Positions 17,401 to 26,927 are shown, counted from the stretch's first letter. The stretch is 35,990 bases of DNA from Flexilinea sp. (GCA_017432685.1 JAFRIR010000003.1:1-35990), one strand, 5' to 3'. Program-made: numbers and translations. Notes: a model not told the origin generated them from the sequence alone.

Positions 17401-18387
17401 CGTATAATCACTGATCTCAAAAGGCATACCGTAATAAATGATGGCTGCATTTTCAACAGGGGCGCCTTCTTCTGCAGGATAAGAGAAGACCTGTTCATAA
17501 TAACCGGGTTCCAGAGGAGTGTAATTGCTGTCCTCGATGCTGAGTTCCCGGTATTCATATTTACTGAGAAAATCATTATGCAGCAATTCCAGAAAGTCCG
17601 GCAGATATACATCACCGGTCAGGTACATCGTTGCATTGCCCGGGTGGTAGTAGGTTTCATGAAATGCACGGATCGCATCCAGCGTCAGGTTCGGAATATC
17701 TTTCGGATCTCCTCCGGAAATGGAGGCGGCATAACTTCCCGGCCAGATCATGCCCTGGTAATTGTAGGAAGCCCGGCGGCTTTGGGAAAGTGCGCCCAGC
17801 ATTTCACTGTAAACGACGCCCTGCAAGTTGATTTCTCCCTCCGGGTCATCCAGTTCATAACGGTAGGCTTCGCGCATCATTGCATATTTGTTGGACACTG
17901 CCAGCGGTTCCGTCAAACCATTCATGTAGAAATCAACATATTTCAGCAGCTGGGCTTCCGAAGTGGATGCCATCGGGTACATGGTATAATATTGTCCGGT
18001 TTGAGCATTCAGAAAGGTGTTACTGGTTTTTGCAATCATTTCAAAAAATGTGTTTGCTCCCGGATATTTCTCGCTCCCGCCCAGTGTTGCATGCTCAAAT
18101 ACGTGAGCTATTCCGGTGTTATCGTTGACCGGCGTGCGAAAAGCCATCCTGTAGGAACGGTCGATGTTGTCGTTTGCCAGCCAGTACAGCACAGAAGCCG
18201 TTTTGATGTGTTCCAGTTTCACGACAGTCGTGTCATACTCGTCCCAATAAGACACTTCCGTCACTTTAAATCCCTTGATTTCGGTTCCGATTTCGGGAAT
18301 TTCAAATTCTGTCGGTTGTCCGGCGAAGGCAGGCAGGACTGTCAGCACAAGAAGTATGAAGATTGTAAGAAATATATATTTTTTCAT
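14461..18387 (-). CDS. Secreted M16C peptidase fused to a second HExxH zinc-peptidase domain
   Basis: The 1,308-residue protein has a signal peptide cleaved after AFA (about residue 22). Residues about 30-1000 are an M16C (presequence protease, PreP) double fold. The inverted zinc motif HVFEH is at 95-99, and Glu195 in GVVYSEM is the third ligand. The 96-residue gap from His99 to Glu195 equals that of plant PreP. Usual M16C proteins have about 970-1,000 residues. The additional ~270 residues contain LIAHELFHCL (HELFH at 1153-1157) and, about 120 residues later, PEETLADNF, which could supply a glutamate ligand as in gluzincins. The protein would digest peptides outside the membrane. The upstream region holds element copy B, oriented away from this gene. 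Confidence 0.9.
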   Translation of the reverse strand: MKKYIFLTIFILLVLTVLPAFAGQPTEFEIPEIGTEIKGFKVTEVSYWDEYDTTVVKLEHIKTASVLYWLANDNIDRSYRMAFRTPVNDNTGIAHVFEHATLGGSEKYPGANTFFEMIAKTSNTFLNAQTGQYYTMYPMASTSEAQLLKYVDFYMNGLTEPLAVSNKYAMMREAYRYELDDPEGEINLQGVVYSEMLGALSQSRRASYNYQGMIWPGSYAASISGGDPKDIPNLTLDAIRAFHETYYHPGNATMYLTGDVYLPDFLELLHNDFLSKYEYRELSIEDSNYTPLEPGYYEQVFSYPAEEGAPVENAAIIYYGMPFEISDYTDMEALDYVCSYMNDESSPLQRMFREQLPEASVSMTTDWNPEGKTALRFTGMSINESDKDTFKAICDEALAELLENGVNEEVLNGILVSKRFEELMELDNSSVYLNLTEQMVVYWAIFGDRDAWKLSRDFSNNLTTFVTVENLNQTARQYWSDLDTAVMAITVPVPGLKEENDAALRSQLDEMKETMTPEEINALVEETKAFHAFVEESNRINMPKELNALTAATLPEEVSYTPAAETKINGLRVITSEIESPLIHVSIRLDSSMIPFEDLFDYTEFHWLLENVGTDLYSREELPAKQAAVSTGMTMYGEVTENPETRDLESFFEISWYALPETLEESFALVEDILYHADFSDYDYIRSDAAQNLAMAQASMDANGLSLALKASASAWSDLPKYHYYLNNENQLTYWERLSRMSDEEMDALTEKFAAIRDMLLNKNGAVLTVMGNYENIIRSAVLGYQLIGKFSDSEFESVDYASQIEDLPLHNALVTGGNVVYNLSSADMEATGYDRSDGGIRVISKILDDKLLYPELRVKNSAYGGYSTIISNADYIFLFYSYRDPKIAETYAVYETAGDFLRNLQMDDSELEDYITSVYGDLTSPVGPLTAAMIGIEDKVSGEDTYEKTLKMIRDIKAFTPQDIAKYADLADATGSKAASRATAGAKSMIEANAELFDSINYDLMSSGSRETDEAFFDYRFANAEEAAEMLLANREYYENLSQNDLNYRMQKPDATLEELEAFTAEQTRAFTPEEMAAIDDAMAAIEEICREQGYTLPATDGIVFAKTTMLEECGAGAYTHGTEIYIGESVLQAGVSEDPIYQDWFRELIAHELFHCLTRNHPDFRADMYGILSFTVVAEDYDFPQEIRDIIISNPDVEHHNSYAAFEIDGEIKDCTVIFTSKPFEKPGDSFFDEMVTGLVPVDDLSVWYTSDQAANFQDVFGMNTGYVIDPEETLADNFSFLLIEGPDGEYETPEIVEQMDAYLKE

Positions 18388-18401
18388 GCGGCTCTCCTTT
18401 T

Positions 18402-18531
18402 GGGCATCTCTAAAAACTCCCAGGCGGGGGTATGGGGGCGGCAGCCCCCGGAAACCTCCCGAGGAGATTCAGAGAATTTATTCTCTGAATCTCCTCGGGA
18501 CAGAGAAAAATTGATGTTTTTAGAGGTTCCC
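18402..18531 (+). repeat. Leader-associated inverted-repeat element, copy B
   Basis: The element starts GGGCATCTCTAAAAACT and ends GTTTTTAGAGGTTCCC, which pair over about 16 bp. It contains the GGGGGTATGGGGGCGGCAG block, whose last Gs can pair with CCCCC, and then a perfect 19-bp stem (18458-18476 with 18481-18499) with a TTTA loop. TTTT flanks it on both sides. It lies upstream of the MscS-type gene, in that gene's direction. Confidence 0.85.
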
Positions 18532-18619
18532 TTTTGAATTTACTCCATCAGTATTATAATCTTATATCAATCAAAAATAATCATGAAAAAATCGCTGATG
18601 ATTTGAAAGAGTGTGAAAA

Positions 18620-21553
18620 TTGAAAATTCGTAAACCCGTTTATGCATTTCTGATCCTGATCCCGCTGATCATTCTCTTTGCGGCGGCGATCGCTGTCGTT
18701 ACGATTCTGGACGTCAGCAATCGCGACGAAGAACGAATTCAGCTCAAAATAGACGGGGTCTCAAGAACACTGGACAGTGTGGAGAAAGATTTTTCTGAGG
18801 TAGTTATCGCGTCAGATAAAAAGATCAGATCCGTTATGGAAATGATGCGGCTTCTGCTGCAGAATCAGGTGAAGAACGGACAATACAGGGGAACCAGAAT
18901 CTTTGACGATGATTTTGTTGTGCGTGTAGCAAACGGGTCTGTCATTTATCCTGATGGGGTGGACGAGATTCCGGGTTTGAGCGCTGAACTGATTGAAAGC
19001 GAATGCTTTATGGAAATCCTCTTCTTTGAGGATGCAAATGAAATCATACAGATTTATTTAGTCAGTTCTGTAAGAATTGCGGGCAACGACTACTACATTG
19101 ACCTGATCCCGTATAGTGATTATTCGAATTCAATTTCGAATACGATCCGGATCGAGGAAACGATCAGTGAAATCGAAAAGGCTTACGAGTGCGTTTTAAT
19201 CATCGTGTCAAATCCGGAAGCGAAGGGGATCAAAGCATACGGGCCGGAAGAACCGATCAATTTTTTCTTGCTCCCGAATGGTATTGAGGATGATGACATA
19301 ACTCCGGAAGATTTGGGTATCACCAGAGATTTTTTGCGGCAAAAGCCGGCCTCTTTCGGTTTCAACGGAAAAGAATACAGAAGCTCCTTTAAGCGCATTA
19401 ATTTTTATGGCGAACCTTATATGGTGATCGTATTGAGTGAAATGGATCGTGAGACGCTGCTGATGCTGACCAGTACGATCCTGTTTACATCGATCACATT
19501 TGCTGTGGCTGTCAGTGTCATCCTCTGGCTTTACTGGGTTCAGGCGTATGTTCGGGATAATGAATTGCTCCCGGCCCAGGCTGCATCTTATAAGCCTAAA
19601 GAGATCCGGAAACGTGTTTACGCTGTTCTCTTGATTGGCTGCATCGCTGTGATGATCCTGGCTGTTTTTTACCGCTTCCTCAGTAATCTGAACCTGGAAG
19701 CGATTTCCAATCAGAACGCACAGGAAACGGTGATGAGCCGTCTGGAAGATGATGAAAAAAATGTTTCTGCCGCGCAGCAGGATGAAGAAAAATGGATCGT
19801 TTATTATATCGAACGGCTTGCTGTTATTTTTTCCGAAAATCCTGAGGTCTGTACCAGAGAGTATCTTGAGCAGGTCAATCAGCTGATTGGCAGTGAGTAT
19901 TTGATGGTTTTCGACGAGAACGGTCAGGAAACTGCCAGCAGCAACGGTCTGATCGGATATTCTTTGCCGGAAACTGAGCGGCTGAAGATTTTTACAGACC
20001 TGCTGAAAGGTGTCAAGACGATTTTTGGAGAGATAGAGCAGGATCCGGACAGCCTCAAGAATGTTAAGCTGGTCGGTTCATCGGTTCCTCAAGGAGTTGA
20101 TGGACCTTATGGTGCGTTGATTGCTGCTGTGGATGTAGAAGAATCCTGGCAGAATGACGAACAGCGCCGGATCCGGGAATTTTTGGAAAATGCCACTCCG
20201 GTAGGAAACCTGTGTATTGTTATCGATAAAGAAAAAAATACCGTTGCATATTCAAGCGAACCGTCATTCCTCGGAGAATCTGTGAATGGACTCGAATATA
20301 AAGAAGGAATGCCGGATGATATCGAGCTTGATACATTTTCGGTCAATAATATGCGGTATTATGGCTCCTATGATTCAAATGAAAAATATATTGTTTATTA
20401 TCTGACTTCGAGCGATTTAGTACAGAAAAATTCACTGTTGTTTGCGATTGTTGCCGCGATTGGGTTTCTGGTGGTTGTCGGGCTTGTTTCTCTGTTCATG
20501 CTGGCTCCTTACACCAAAGCGCATTTTAAGGAATCGGTTCGAATCAAAGAAGTTACCCGTCATGCGGAAATGATCGATATGGATTCGCTGGACGACTTTT
20601 TCGACAGGTCTGATCTCGATGACGATGATGGGCTTTCGCTGAAAGAACGTTGGAAGGCATTGATACCGGAACAAAAAACACACCTGTTTCTCCGAATCTT
20701 TTTGGGGATCGTGGTTCTGTTTTTACTGCTGACGCTCACAGAAGCAAATTTCATCGGTGATTTCCGGGGCCGGTCGACAACGAATTTTATCCTGCTGGGA
20801 AACTGGAAACGGGGGTTGAATCTGCTGGGATTTGCCGGGTCGATGATCGTGGTGCTGTCTTTTGTGATCTTCATCTTTTTCAAAGATATCCTGTTTCAGG
20901 TTCTCTGCTCGGTTCTGGATTCAAAAGCTGAAACGATTTGCAGACTTGTCTTCAGCCTGCTGCAATATACCGCGGTGTTGGGAATGATTTATCTGATCAT
21001 GGGCTACCTTGGTTTCAATACCACATTCCAGCTGACTTCTGTGGGCGTCATTGCGCTCGCAATATCCATGGGCTCCAAGGATATCGTTGCGGACATTCTG
21101 GCGGGGATCTTTATCATTTTCGAGGGCGATTTCCATGTCGGTGACTTTGTGGATATCAATGGCTTTACCGGAATCGTACAGGAGATCGGCGTCCGCTCAA
21201 CAAAGGTGCTCGGTCTTGGAGATAATTTGAAGATCATCTCCAATCAGAATGTCAAGAATGTGCTGAATATGTCCAAGATGAACACCTGGCTGACACTGGA
21301 ATTTAAGATTCCTTCGAATGTTCCGCTGCTTGAAGTTGAGGAGCTGTTTGAAAAGGAGTTTCCTTCAATTCCGGAGCGGATTCCCAACATTATCAGCGGA
21401 CCTTACTACAAAGGTGTCTGGGGCGTTGATTTCGGGAATAAGGTGCTGCATGTCAGTTGCGAATGTCTGGAGCAGTACAGTCGTGTTGTCCGGCGGAAAT
21501 TGAATCATGAGATCATTGTTCTGCTGGAAAGCAACGGCCATCACCTGGCATAA
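18620..21553 (+). CDS. MscS-family channel with two extracytoplasmic sensor-like domains
   Basis: This is a 977-residue membrane protein. One helix (about 9-30) precedes an extracytoplasmic region (about 31-277). Two helices (about 283-306 and 335-354) precede a second external region (about 355-610). A helix at about 612-634 and an acidic cytoplasmic linker (about 640-690) follow. The C-terminal quarter is an MscS module: three helices, the pore helix VIALAISMGSKDIVADILAG, then the beta domain EGDFHVGDFVDINGFTGIV and a cytoplasmic end. The external parts resemble Cache-type sensor domains by size and layout only. The start is TTG: a TGA lies two codons upstream in frame, and the first helix follows at once. 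The ribosome site (AAAGAG) is weak. Ion or solute release gated by an external ligand is inferred. Confidence 0.85.
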   Translation: MKIRKPVYAFLILIPLIILFAAAIAVVTILDVSNRDEERIQLKIDGVSRTLDSVEKDFSEVVIASDKKIRSVMEMMRLLLQNQVKNGQYRGTRIFDDDFVVRVANGSVIYPDGVDEIPGLSAELIESECFMEILFFEDANEIIQIYLVSSVRIAGNDYYIDLIPYSDYSNSISNTIRIEETISEIEKAYECVLIIVSNPEAKGIKAYGPEEPINFFLLPNGIEDDDITPEDLGITRDFLRQKPASFGFNGKEYRSSFKRINFYGEPYMVIVLSEMDRETLLMLTSTILFTSITFAVAVSVILWLYWVQAYVRDNELLPAQAASYKPKEIRKRVYAVLLIGCIAVMILAVFYRFLSNLNLEAISNQNAQETVMSRLEDDEKNVSAAQQDEEKWIVYYIERLAVIFSENPEVCTREYLEQVNQLIGSEYLMVFDENGQETASSNGLIGYSLPETERLKIFTDLLKGVKTIFGEIEQDPDSLKNVKLVGSSVPQGVDGPYGALIAAVDVEESWQNDEQRRIREFLENATPVGNLCIVIDKEKNTVAYSSEPSFLGESVNGLEYKEGMPDDIELDTFSVNNMRYYGSYDSNEKYIVYYLTSSDLVQKNSLLFAIVAAIGFLVVVGLVSLFMLAPYTKAHFKESVRIKEVTRHAEMIDMDSLDDFFDRSDLDDDDGLSLKERWKALIPEQKTHLFLRIFLGIVVLFLLLTLTEANFIGDFRGRSTTNFILLGNWKRGLNLLGFAGSMIVVLSFVIFIFFKDILFQVLCSVLDSKAETICRLVFSLLQYTAVLGMIYLIMGYLGFNTTFQLTSVGVIALAISMGSKDIVADILAGIFIIFEGDFHVGDFVDINGFTGIVQEIGVRSTKVLGLGDNLKIISNQNVKNVLNMSKMNTWLTLEFKIPSNVPLLEVEELFEKEFPSIPERIPNIISGPYYKGVWGVDFGNKVLHVSCECLEQYSRVVRRKLNHEIIVLLESNGHHLA

Positions 21554-21566
21554 GTTTGAAGTTAAT

Positions 21567-21593
21567 GGGGCGGTTCCTTTATGGGACTGCCCC
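21567..21593. repeat. GC-rich palindrome
   Basis: GGGGCGGTTCC (21567-21577) pairs with GGGACTGCCCC (21583-21593) over 11 bp including two G-T pairs, with a TTTAT loop. It resembles the palindrome at 14408 and lies just after the MscS gene. Confidence 0.6.
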
Positions 21594-21626
21594 CGTTCAA
21601 AGGGAAGTTCATGATTTTGTGACAAA

Positions 21627-21679
21627 TTGTCAGACAAATTGTGACATTTATTATTATTTGTCTGACAACCTTTTTTTTT
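21627..21679 (+). terminator. Terminator of the MscS-type gene
   Basis: TTGTCAGACAAAT (21627-21639) pairs perfectly with ATTTGTCTGACAA (21656-21668), followed after CC by nine T residues. The same GACAAATTGT word recurs just before the left arm (21621-21630), so a regulator site within it is also possible. Confidence 0.65.
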
Positions 21680-21702
21680 CCATTTTCAGCCTGATTTTTT
21701 AG

Positions 21703-21717
21703 TATAATGGTTATAAT
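21703..21717 (+). promoter_or_regulatory. Tandem -10 boxes upstream of the nucleoside importer
   Basis: Two TATAAT sequences (21703-21708 and 21712-21717) lie 68-82 bases before the ATPase gene. No convincing -35 is visible for either. Confidence 0.45.
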
Positions 21718-21784
21718 GAACGTATCAATATTATCGTTTTGATTTACTATACATGGATCCCCCGCGGGAGAAATGGAGGCTCAA

Positions 21785-23301
<1,517 letters not shown>

Positions 23302-23305
<4 letters not shown>

Positions 23306-24366
23306 AAATTAAAAATGCAACCGGGTTGGTCGTCCCGCTGCTTTCCATTTTGCTGGCGTTCATTATCGGCGGGATCATCATGGCGGCCCTCGGAGCCAAT
23401 CCACTGGAAGCCATGCAGTATCTGATCAAAGGTTCCTTCGGGACGGTCAATGCGCTGGGAAACACGCTGAACAAGGCGACTCCGCTGATTTACTGCGGGC
23501 TGTGTGCCTGTTTTGCTTACAAATGCGGGGTGTTCAACCTGGGCGGCGAGGGTCAGTTCCTCTGCGGCGCCATGACCGCCTGTGTGGTCGCACTGCTGCT
23601 CGGTGAAAAAGGTGTCGAGGGGTGGCTGATCTGCCTTCTCTGTCTCATTCTCGGGACGATCGCCGGCGGCATCTGGGGCTTTATCCCCGGCATTCTCAAG
23701 ATCACCCGGGGACAGAACGAGATGATCATTTCGATCATGCTCAACTATGTGGCGACCCTCTTCATGGGTGTGATCTACACCAACTGGATGCGCGATGCAT
23801 CCGTTCCGCAGACGCTGCAGGTCCCTCAGGCTGACCGGCTCGGACGTATCTTCCCGAGGCTTCGCTTTACCTGGGGCTTTGCGATCGCGGTGGCGGTCGG
23901 CATTTTGATGTGGATCTTCCTCTTCAAAACATCTGCCGGGTTCAAGATCCGCGCTGTGGGCTATAACATGACGGCTTCACGCTTCAACGGTTTCCCGGTC
24001 AAAAAACTGATGTTCGTCAGCTTCATCGTTTCCGGTGCGGTTGCCGGGTTGGGCGGCGCTGCAGAACTGATGGGAACGCAGTTCCGTCTCATTAACGGTT
24101 TCGGCGCCGGCTATGGCTTTGACGGTGTGGCGATGGCGCTCATCGGTCAGCTGAATCCGCTGGCAACGATCCTGGTGGCGGTCTTCTTCGCTGCATTGCG
24201 TGTAGGCTCGACCTCTATGCAGGCTGCGACAGGGGTGCCGACCAGTGTTTCCGACATCATCCAGGCATTGGTGATCATTTTCACGGTCGCGGGGCTGGCG
24301 CTGGTTAAACTGCCGGAGTTTGAGGCATTCCGGCTGCGGCTCACATCCGGGAAGAAGGAGGCATAA
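23302..24366 (+). CDS. BMP-type nucleoside ABC importer permease 1
   Basis: This 354-residue integral membrane protein has the family motif GVFNLGGEGQFLCGAM near residue 75, then GQNEMIISIMLNYVA and, later, GYGFDGVAMALIGQLNP. It corresponds to YufP/NupP-type permeases, which dimerise with the second permease. Its ATG overlaps the ATPase stop (ATGA), with AAAGGAGG just before it. The next permease begins two bases after its stop codon. Confidence 0.93.
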
Positions 24367-24368
24367 AC

Positions 24369-25298
24369 ATGGACAGCAGCTTTATTTCCAACCTGATTCT
24401 TGCCACTGTCCGCATGGCAGTGCCGCTGATTTTCATCGCGACGGCTGAGCTTTACAGCGAACGGGCCGGTATGGTCAACATCGGTCTGGAAGGGCTGGCG
24501 GCAATCGGTTCGCTGGTGGGCTTCCTGATGTGCTACATCACCGGGTCTGCCTGGATCGGCATTCTCTGCGGTGCGCTGGCCGGGATTCTGGTGAACATGA
24601 TCTATGCTTTTGCGACGGTCACGCTCTGCGCGAACCATACGGTCTATGGCATGGCGATCAACATTTTCGCCCCCGCGCTGGCATCCTTCATCAACCGCAT
24701 CTATTTTGGCGCCGGCAGCCAGCTGAATCAGATCAAACTGATGGATACGGTAAACATACCAAAACTGAAGGATATCGTATTTATCGGAACGCTGATTTTC
24801 AATCAGACGCCGATGGTTTACCTGGCCTTTGCGTTGGTGATTTTCACTTCGATCTTCTTCAACCGGACCAAAGCCGGGCTGAATTACAAGGCTGTCGGTG
24901 AACATCCGAAAGCAGCGGCTACGCTGGGTATCCCGGTGATCCGTATCAAATACCTGAGCTGTGTGATTTGTGGTGCGCTCTGCGGTATCGGCGGCGCTTA
25001 TCTGACGACCTGTTATTCCAACACCTTCACCGAAGGCAACATTGCCGGACGCGGTTTCATCGGTCTGGCGGCAGTGATCTTCGGACGCTGGAGTGCGGTC
25101 GGGGTGATGCTGGCCTGCCTTTTCTTCGGTTTCTGTGACGCGCTGCAGATCCGTCTGCAGGTGATGTCGATCGGGATCCCCTACCAGTTCTTCCAGATGA
25201 TCCCCTATGTGGCGACCATCATCGTGCTGAGCATCCTGGGCGGGAAGAAATCCGGTCCGGCGGCCAAGGGGCAGCCCTATCGCCCGGAGGAGAGATAG
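24369..25298 (+). CDS. BMP-type nucleoside ABC importer permease 2
   Basis: This 309-residue integral membrane protein has the motif AGMVNIGLEGLAAIGSLVG near residue 35. It carries the late YFTT-like segment GAYLTTCYSNTFTEGNIAGR and ends in a short basic tail. It corresponds to YufQ/NupQ. AGAAGGAGG lies at the end of the previous gene and serves as ribosome site. The stop codon runs directly into a heptanucleotide repeat tract, and the binding-protein gene follows 278 bases later. Confidence 0.93.
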   Translation: MDSSFISNLILATVRMAVPLIFIATAELYSERAGMVNIGLEGLAAIGSLVGFLMCYITGSAWIGILCGALAGILVNMIYAFATVTLCANHTVYGMAINIFAPALASFINRIYFGAGSQLNQIKLMDTVNIPKLKDIVFIGTLIFNQTPMVYLAFALVIFTSIFFNRTKAGLNYKAVGEHPKAAATLGIPVIRIKYLSCVICGALCGIGGAYLTTCYSNTFTEGNIAGRGFIGLAAVIFGRWSAVGVMLACLFFGFCDALQIRLQVMSIGIPYQFFQMIPYVATIIVLSILGGKKSGPAAKGQPYRPEER

Positions 25299-25332
25299 AC
25301 ATTAGACATTAGACTTTAGACGTTAGACGTTA
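25298..25332. repeat. Heptanucleotide repeat tract (GACATTA/GACGTTA)
   Basis: Five consecutive period-7 units (GACATTA twice, GACTTTA once, GACGTTA twice) begin at the last base of the permease TAG stop codon. This is the most regular tract of the window. Confidence 0.85.
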
Positions 25333-25336
25333 TAAG

Positions 25337-25433
25337 GTTCATCCAAAAATTAACAGGCGGGGGTATGGGGGCGGCAGCCCCCGGAAACCTCCCGAGGAAA
25401 TTCAGAGAATTATTTCTCTGAATTTCCTCGGGA
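25337..25433 (+). repeat. Leader-associated inverted-repeat element, copy C (ends decayed)
   Basis: It contains the GGCGGGGGTATGGGGGCGGCAG core, the CCCCCGGAAACCT block and a perfect 19-bp stem (25391-25409 with 25414-25432, loop TTAT). Compared with copy B, one stem pair has changed from G-C to A-T on both arms. The terminal arms are barely recognisable. It points toward the downstream binding-protein gene. Confidence 0.8.
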
Positions 25434-25491
25434 CTGAAAAGAATTTATCTTTTATATCTTCCGTTAAAACTTAGGATTTAAAGGGAAGATA

Positions 25492-25497
25492 TATAAT
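25492..25497 (+). promoter_or_regulatory. -10 box of the BMP binding-protein gene
   Basis: TATAAT, 80 bases upstream of the start codon. No clear -35. It would give the binding protein its own promoter, separate from the importer operon. Confidence 0.4.
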
Positions 25498-25520
25498 GGA
25501 GTATGGTTTGTGTTTATAAA

Positions 25521-25553
25521 CGGCAGTTTGCAAAATTTGAAGAATAACTGCCG
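25521..25553 (+). promoter_or_regulatory. Leader hairpin before the BMP gene
   Basis: CGGCAGTT and AACTGCCG pair perfectly over 8 bp around a 17-base loop. It lies 11 bases before the GGAG ribosome site and could be an operator or an mRNA-stabilising hairpin. Confidence 0.4.
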
Positions 25554-25576
25554 AAAAAATAAAAAAGGAGAAAAAA

Positions 25577-26569
25577 ATGAAAAAGTTTGTTGTTGTTCTG
25601 TTGGCTATGGTAATGGCGCTGAGCTTCAGTGTCGTCTCCGCGAAGGACTATCAGGTCGCGATGATCAGCGACACCAGCATCAATGACGGTGGCTGGGGCT
25701 CAGCTACCTACCAGGCGATGGTCGATGCTGCTGCTGAATATGGCTGGACCTACAAGTATACCGATAACATCAGCCAGAATGAATATTATGAAACCATCGT
25801 CGCTTACTGCGATATGGGTTTCGATCTCATTTATGCCCCGGGCAACCAGTACACTGATGCCGTGCTGCAGGCTGCTGAAGAATATCCGGAAGTCAATTTT
25901 GCTCTCCTGAACGGCGCAGTCACCACTCCGGAAAAAGCTTCCAACAAGAACGTCACCTCCCTGCTCCCTGACAAGACTGAAATCGGTTGGATCGCAGGCG
26001 CACTTGCCGGTCTGATGACCAAGACCAATACCATCGCCTTCATCGGCGGTATGGAACTGGACACCACTCTCGGCAAATATGCCGGTTACGGCGAAGCTGC
26101 CAAGTATGTTGCCGAACAGGAAGGCCGCGAAGTGAAGATCCTCGATGCCGTTTATGCCGGTTCCTTCAGCGATTCCGGTAAAGGTATCGAATTCGCGAAA
26201 GCCATGATGGACCAGGGTGCGGATGTCTTCTTCGGTGACGCTTCTGCAGTTGACTCCGGCGCCCGTCAGGCGATCGATGAACATAACAAGGCCGCCGGCG
26301 AAATCAATGTTTATGACATCGCTCAGCCGGGTGACTTCCTCGGACAGAATGAGTGCATCATCGGTTCCCAGGTCACCGACAATTCCTCTCTCGTCGGTCT
26401 TTCCATGAAGGCTACCATGGACGGCACCTTCGGTGGTGAAGTGATCTACGGTACCCTCGAAAACGGTGTGCTTTCCGCAGGAAAACTCAATGATCTGATC
26501 CCGGAAGAGATCCAGACCAAGTACCTGGGCTATATCGACCAGATGCTTGCCGGCTCCTTCATGAAATAA
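25577..26569 (+). CDS. BMP-family nucleoside-binding protein
   Basis: This 330-residue protein has a signal peptide cleaved near Ala22. It lacks the lipobox Cys common in BmpA/Med proteins, so it would be secreted or held by the permeases. The family pattern is clear: ISDTSINDGGWGSATYQAM at the start, then EIGWIAGALAGLMTKT, IAFIGGMEL and DVFFGDASAVDSG. It delivers nucleosides or related compounds to the transporter encoded upstream. GGAG lies directly upstream. The gene stands last and is separated from the permeases by repeat C and its own possible promoter. In many relatives it comes first. Confidence 0.92.
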   Translation: MKKFVVVLLAMVMALSFSVVSAKDYQVAMISDTSINDGGWGSATYQAMVDAAAEYGWTYKYTDNISQNEYYETIVAYCDMGFDLIYAPGNQYTDAVLQAAEEYPEVNFALLNGAVTTPEKASNKNVTSLLPDKTEIGWIAGALAGLMTKTNTIAFIGGMELDTTLGKYAGYGEAAKYVAEQEGREVKILDAVYAGSFSDSGKGIEFAKAMMDQGADVFFGDASAVDSGARQAIDEHNKAAGEINVYDIAQPGDFLGQNECIIGSQVTDNSSLVGLSMKATMDGTFGGEVIYGTLENGVLSAGKLNDLIPEEIQTKYLGYIDQMLAGSFMK

Positions 26570-26594
26570 GCCGGTCAAATCTATGATCTGAATG

Positions 26595-26625
26595 AAAAGG
26601 GTGCGGTTTTTGCCGCATCCTTTTT
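26595..26625 (+). terminator. Terminator of the BMP gene
   Basis: AAAAGGGTGCGG pairs with CCGCATCCTTTT over 12 bp with one G-T pair, and a T-run ends the second arm. The remaining stretch up to the next gene holds a promoter and element copy D. Confidence 0.85.
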
Positions 26626-26718
26626 ACATACCGTTATTGCACCGAAAAATCCATATGAGGAATATGACATTTTGATTTGAATCGTTATCAAATTATTCGT
26701 TTTCTTCAAGAAAACATC

Positions 26719-26727
26719 TGATAAAAT
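26719..26727 (+). promoter_or_regulatory. Extended -10 promoter of the diguanylate cyclase
   Basis: TGATAAAAT fits an extended -10 (TGnTAAAAT). Transcription would start near 26734, one base before element copy D, so the element would form the whole 5' leader. Confidence 0.45.
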
Positions 26728-26734
26728 AATAAAA

Positions 26735-26927
26735 GGGCATCTCTAAAAACTAATGAGCGGGGGTATGGGGGCGGCAGTTATTGCCTGCTCCGTAAGGTAC
26801 GGGCTGACGCCCGATTTATATTCGGAGCAGGAGCTTCGCCCCACGGAAACCTCCCGAGGAGATTCGGAGAATTTATTCTCCGAATCTCCTCGGGACAGAG
26901 AAAAATTGGAGTTTTTTAGAGGTTCCC
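26735..26927 (+). repeat. Leader-associated inverted-repeat element, copy D, with inner insertion
   Basis: The ends are GGGCATCTCTAAAAACT and GTTTTTTAGAGGTTCCC. A 19-bp stem (26853-26871 with 26876-26894, loop TTTA) differs from copy B by one compensated pair (A-T to G-C). About 63 extra bases replace the CCCC pairing block after GGCAG and form their own hairpin, with arms CCTGCTCCG and CGGAGCAGG. AAAA flanks both sides. The element ends 21 bases before the cyclase start codon. Confidence 0.85.

Noticed and set aside
14461..18387. LPATDG in the M16 peptidase as an LPxTG sorting signal
   Set aside because: The fifth residue is Asp, it lies between folded domains and no hydrophobic tail follows.
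18425..18450. GGGGGTATGGGGGCGG block as a G-quadruplex
   Set aside because: Only two long G-runs are present, and the second pairs well with the following C-run in copies B and C.
18400..18535. TTTT/TTTT (copy B) and AAAA/AAAA (copy D) flanks as proof of target-site duplication
   Set aside because: They are homopolymers that could occur by chance, and copy A has AAA on one side and TTT on the other, so transposition is not shown.
21773..21775. ATG as start of the nucleoside importer ATPase
   Set aside because: Its nearest Shine-Dalgarno match is only two bases away. The TTG at 21785 has GGAGG at a good distance and gives the usual family N-terminus.
25298..25332. Regular short repeats as a possible CRISPR array
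   Set aside because: Units of seven bases with no spacers, directly after a stop codon, and no cas genes.
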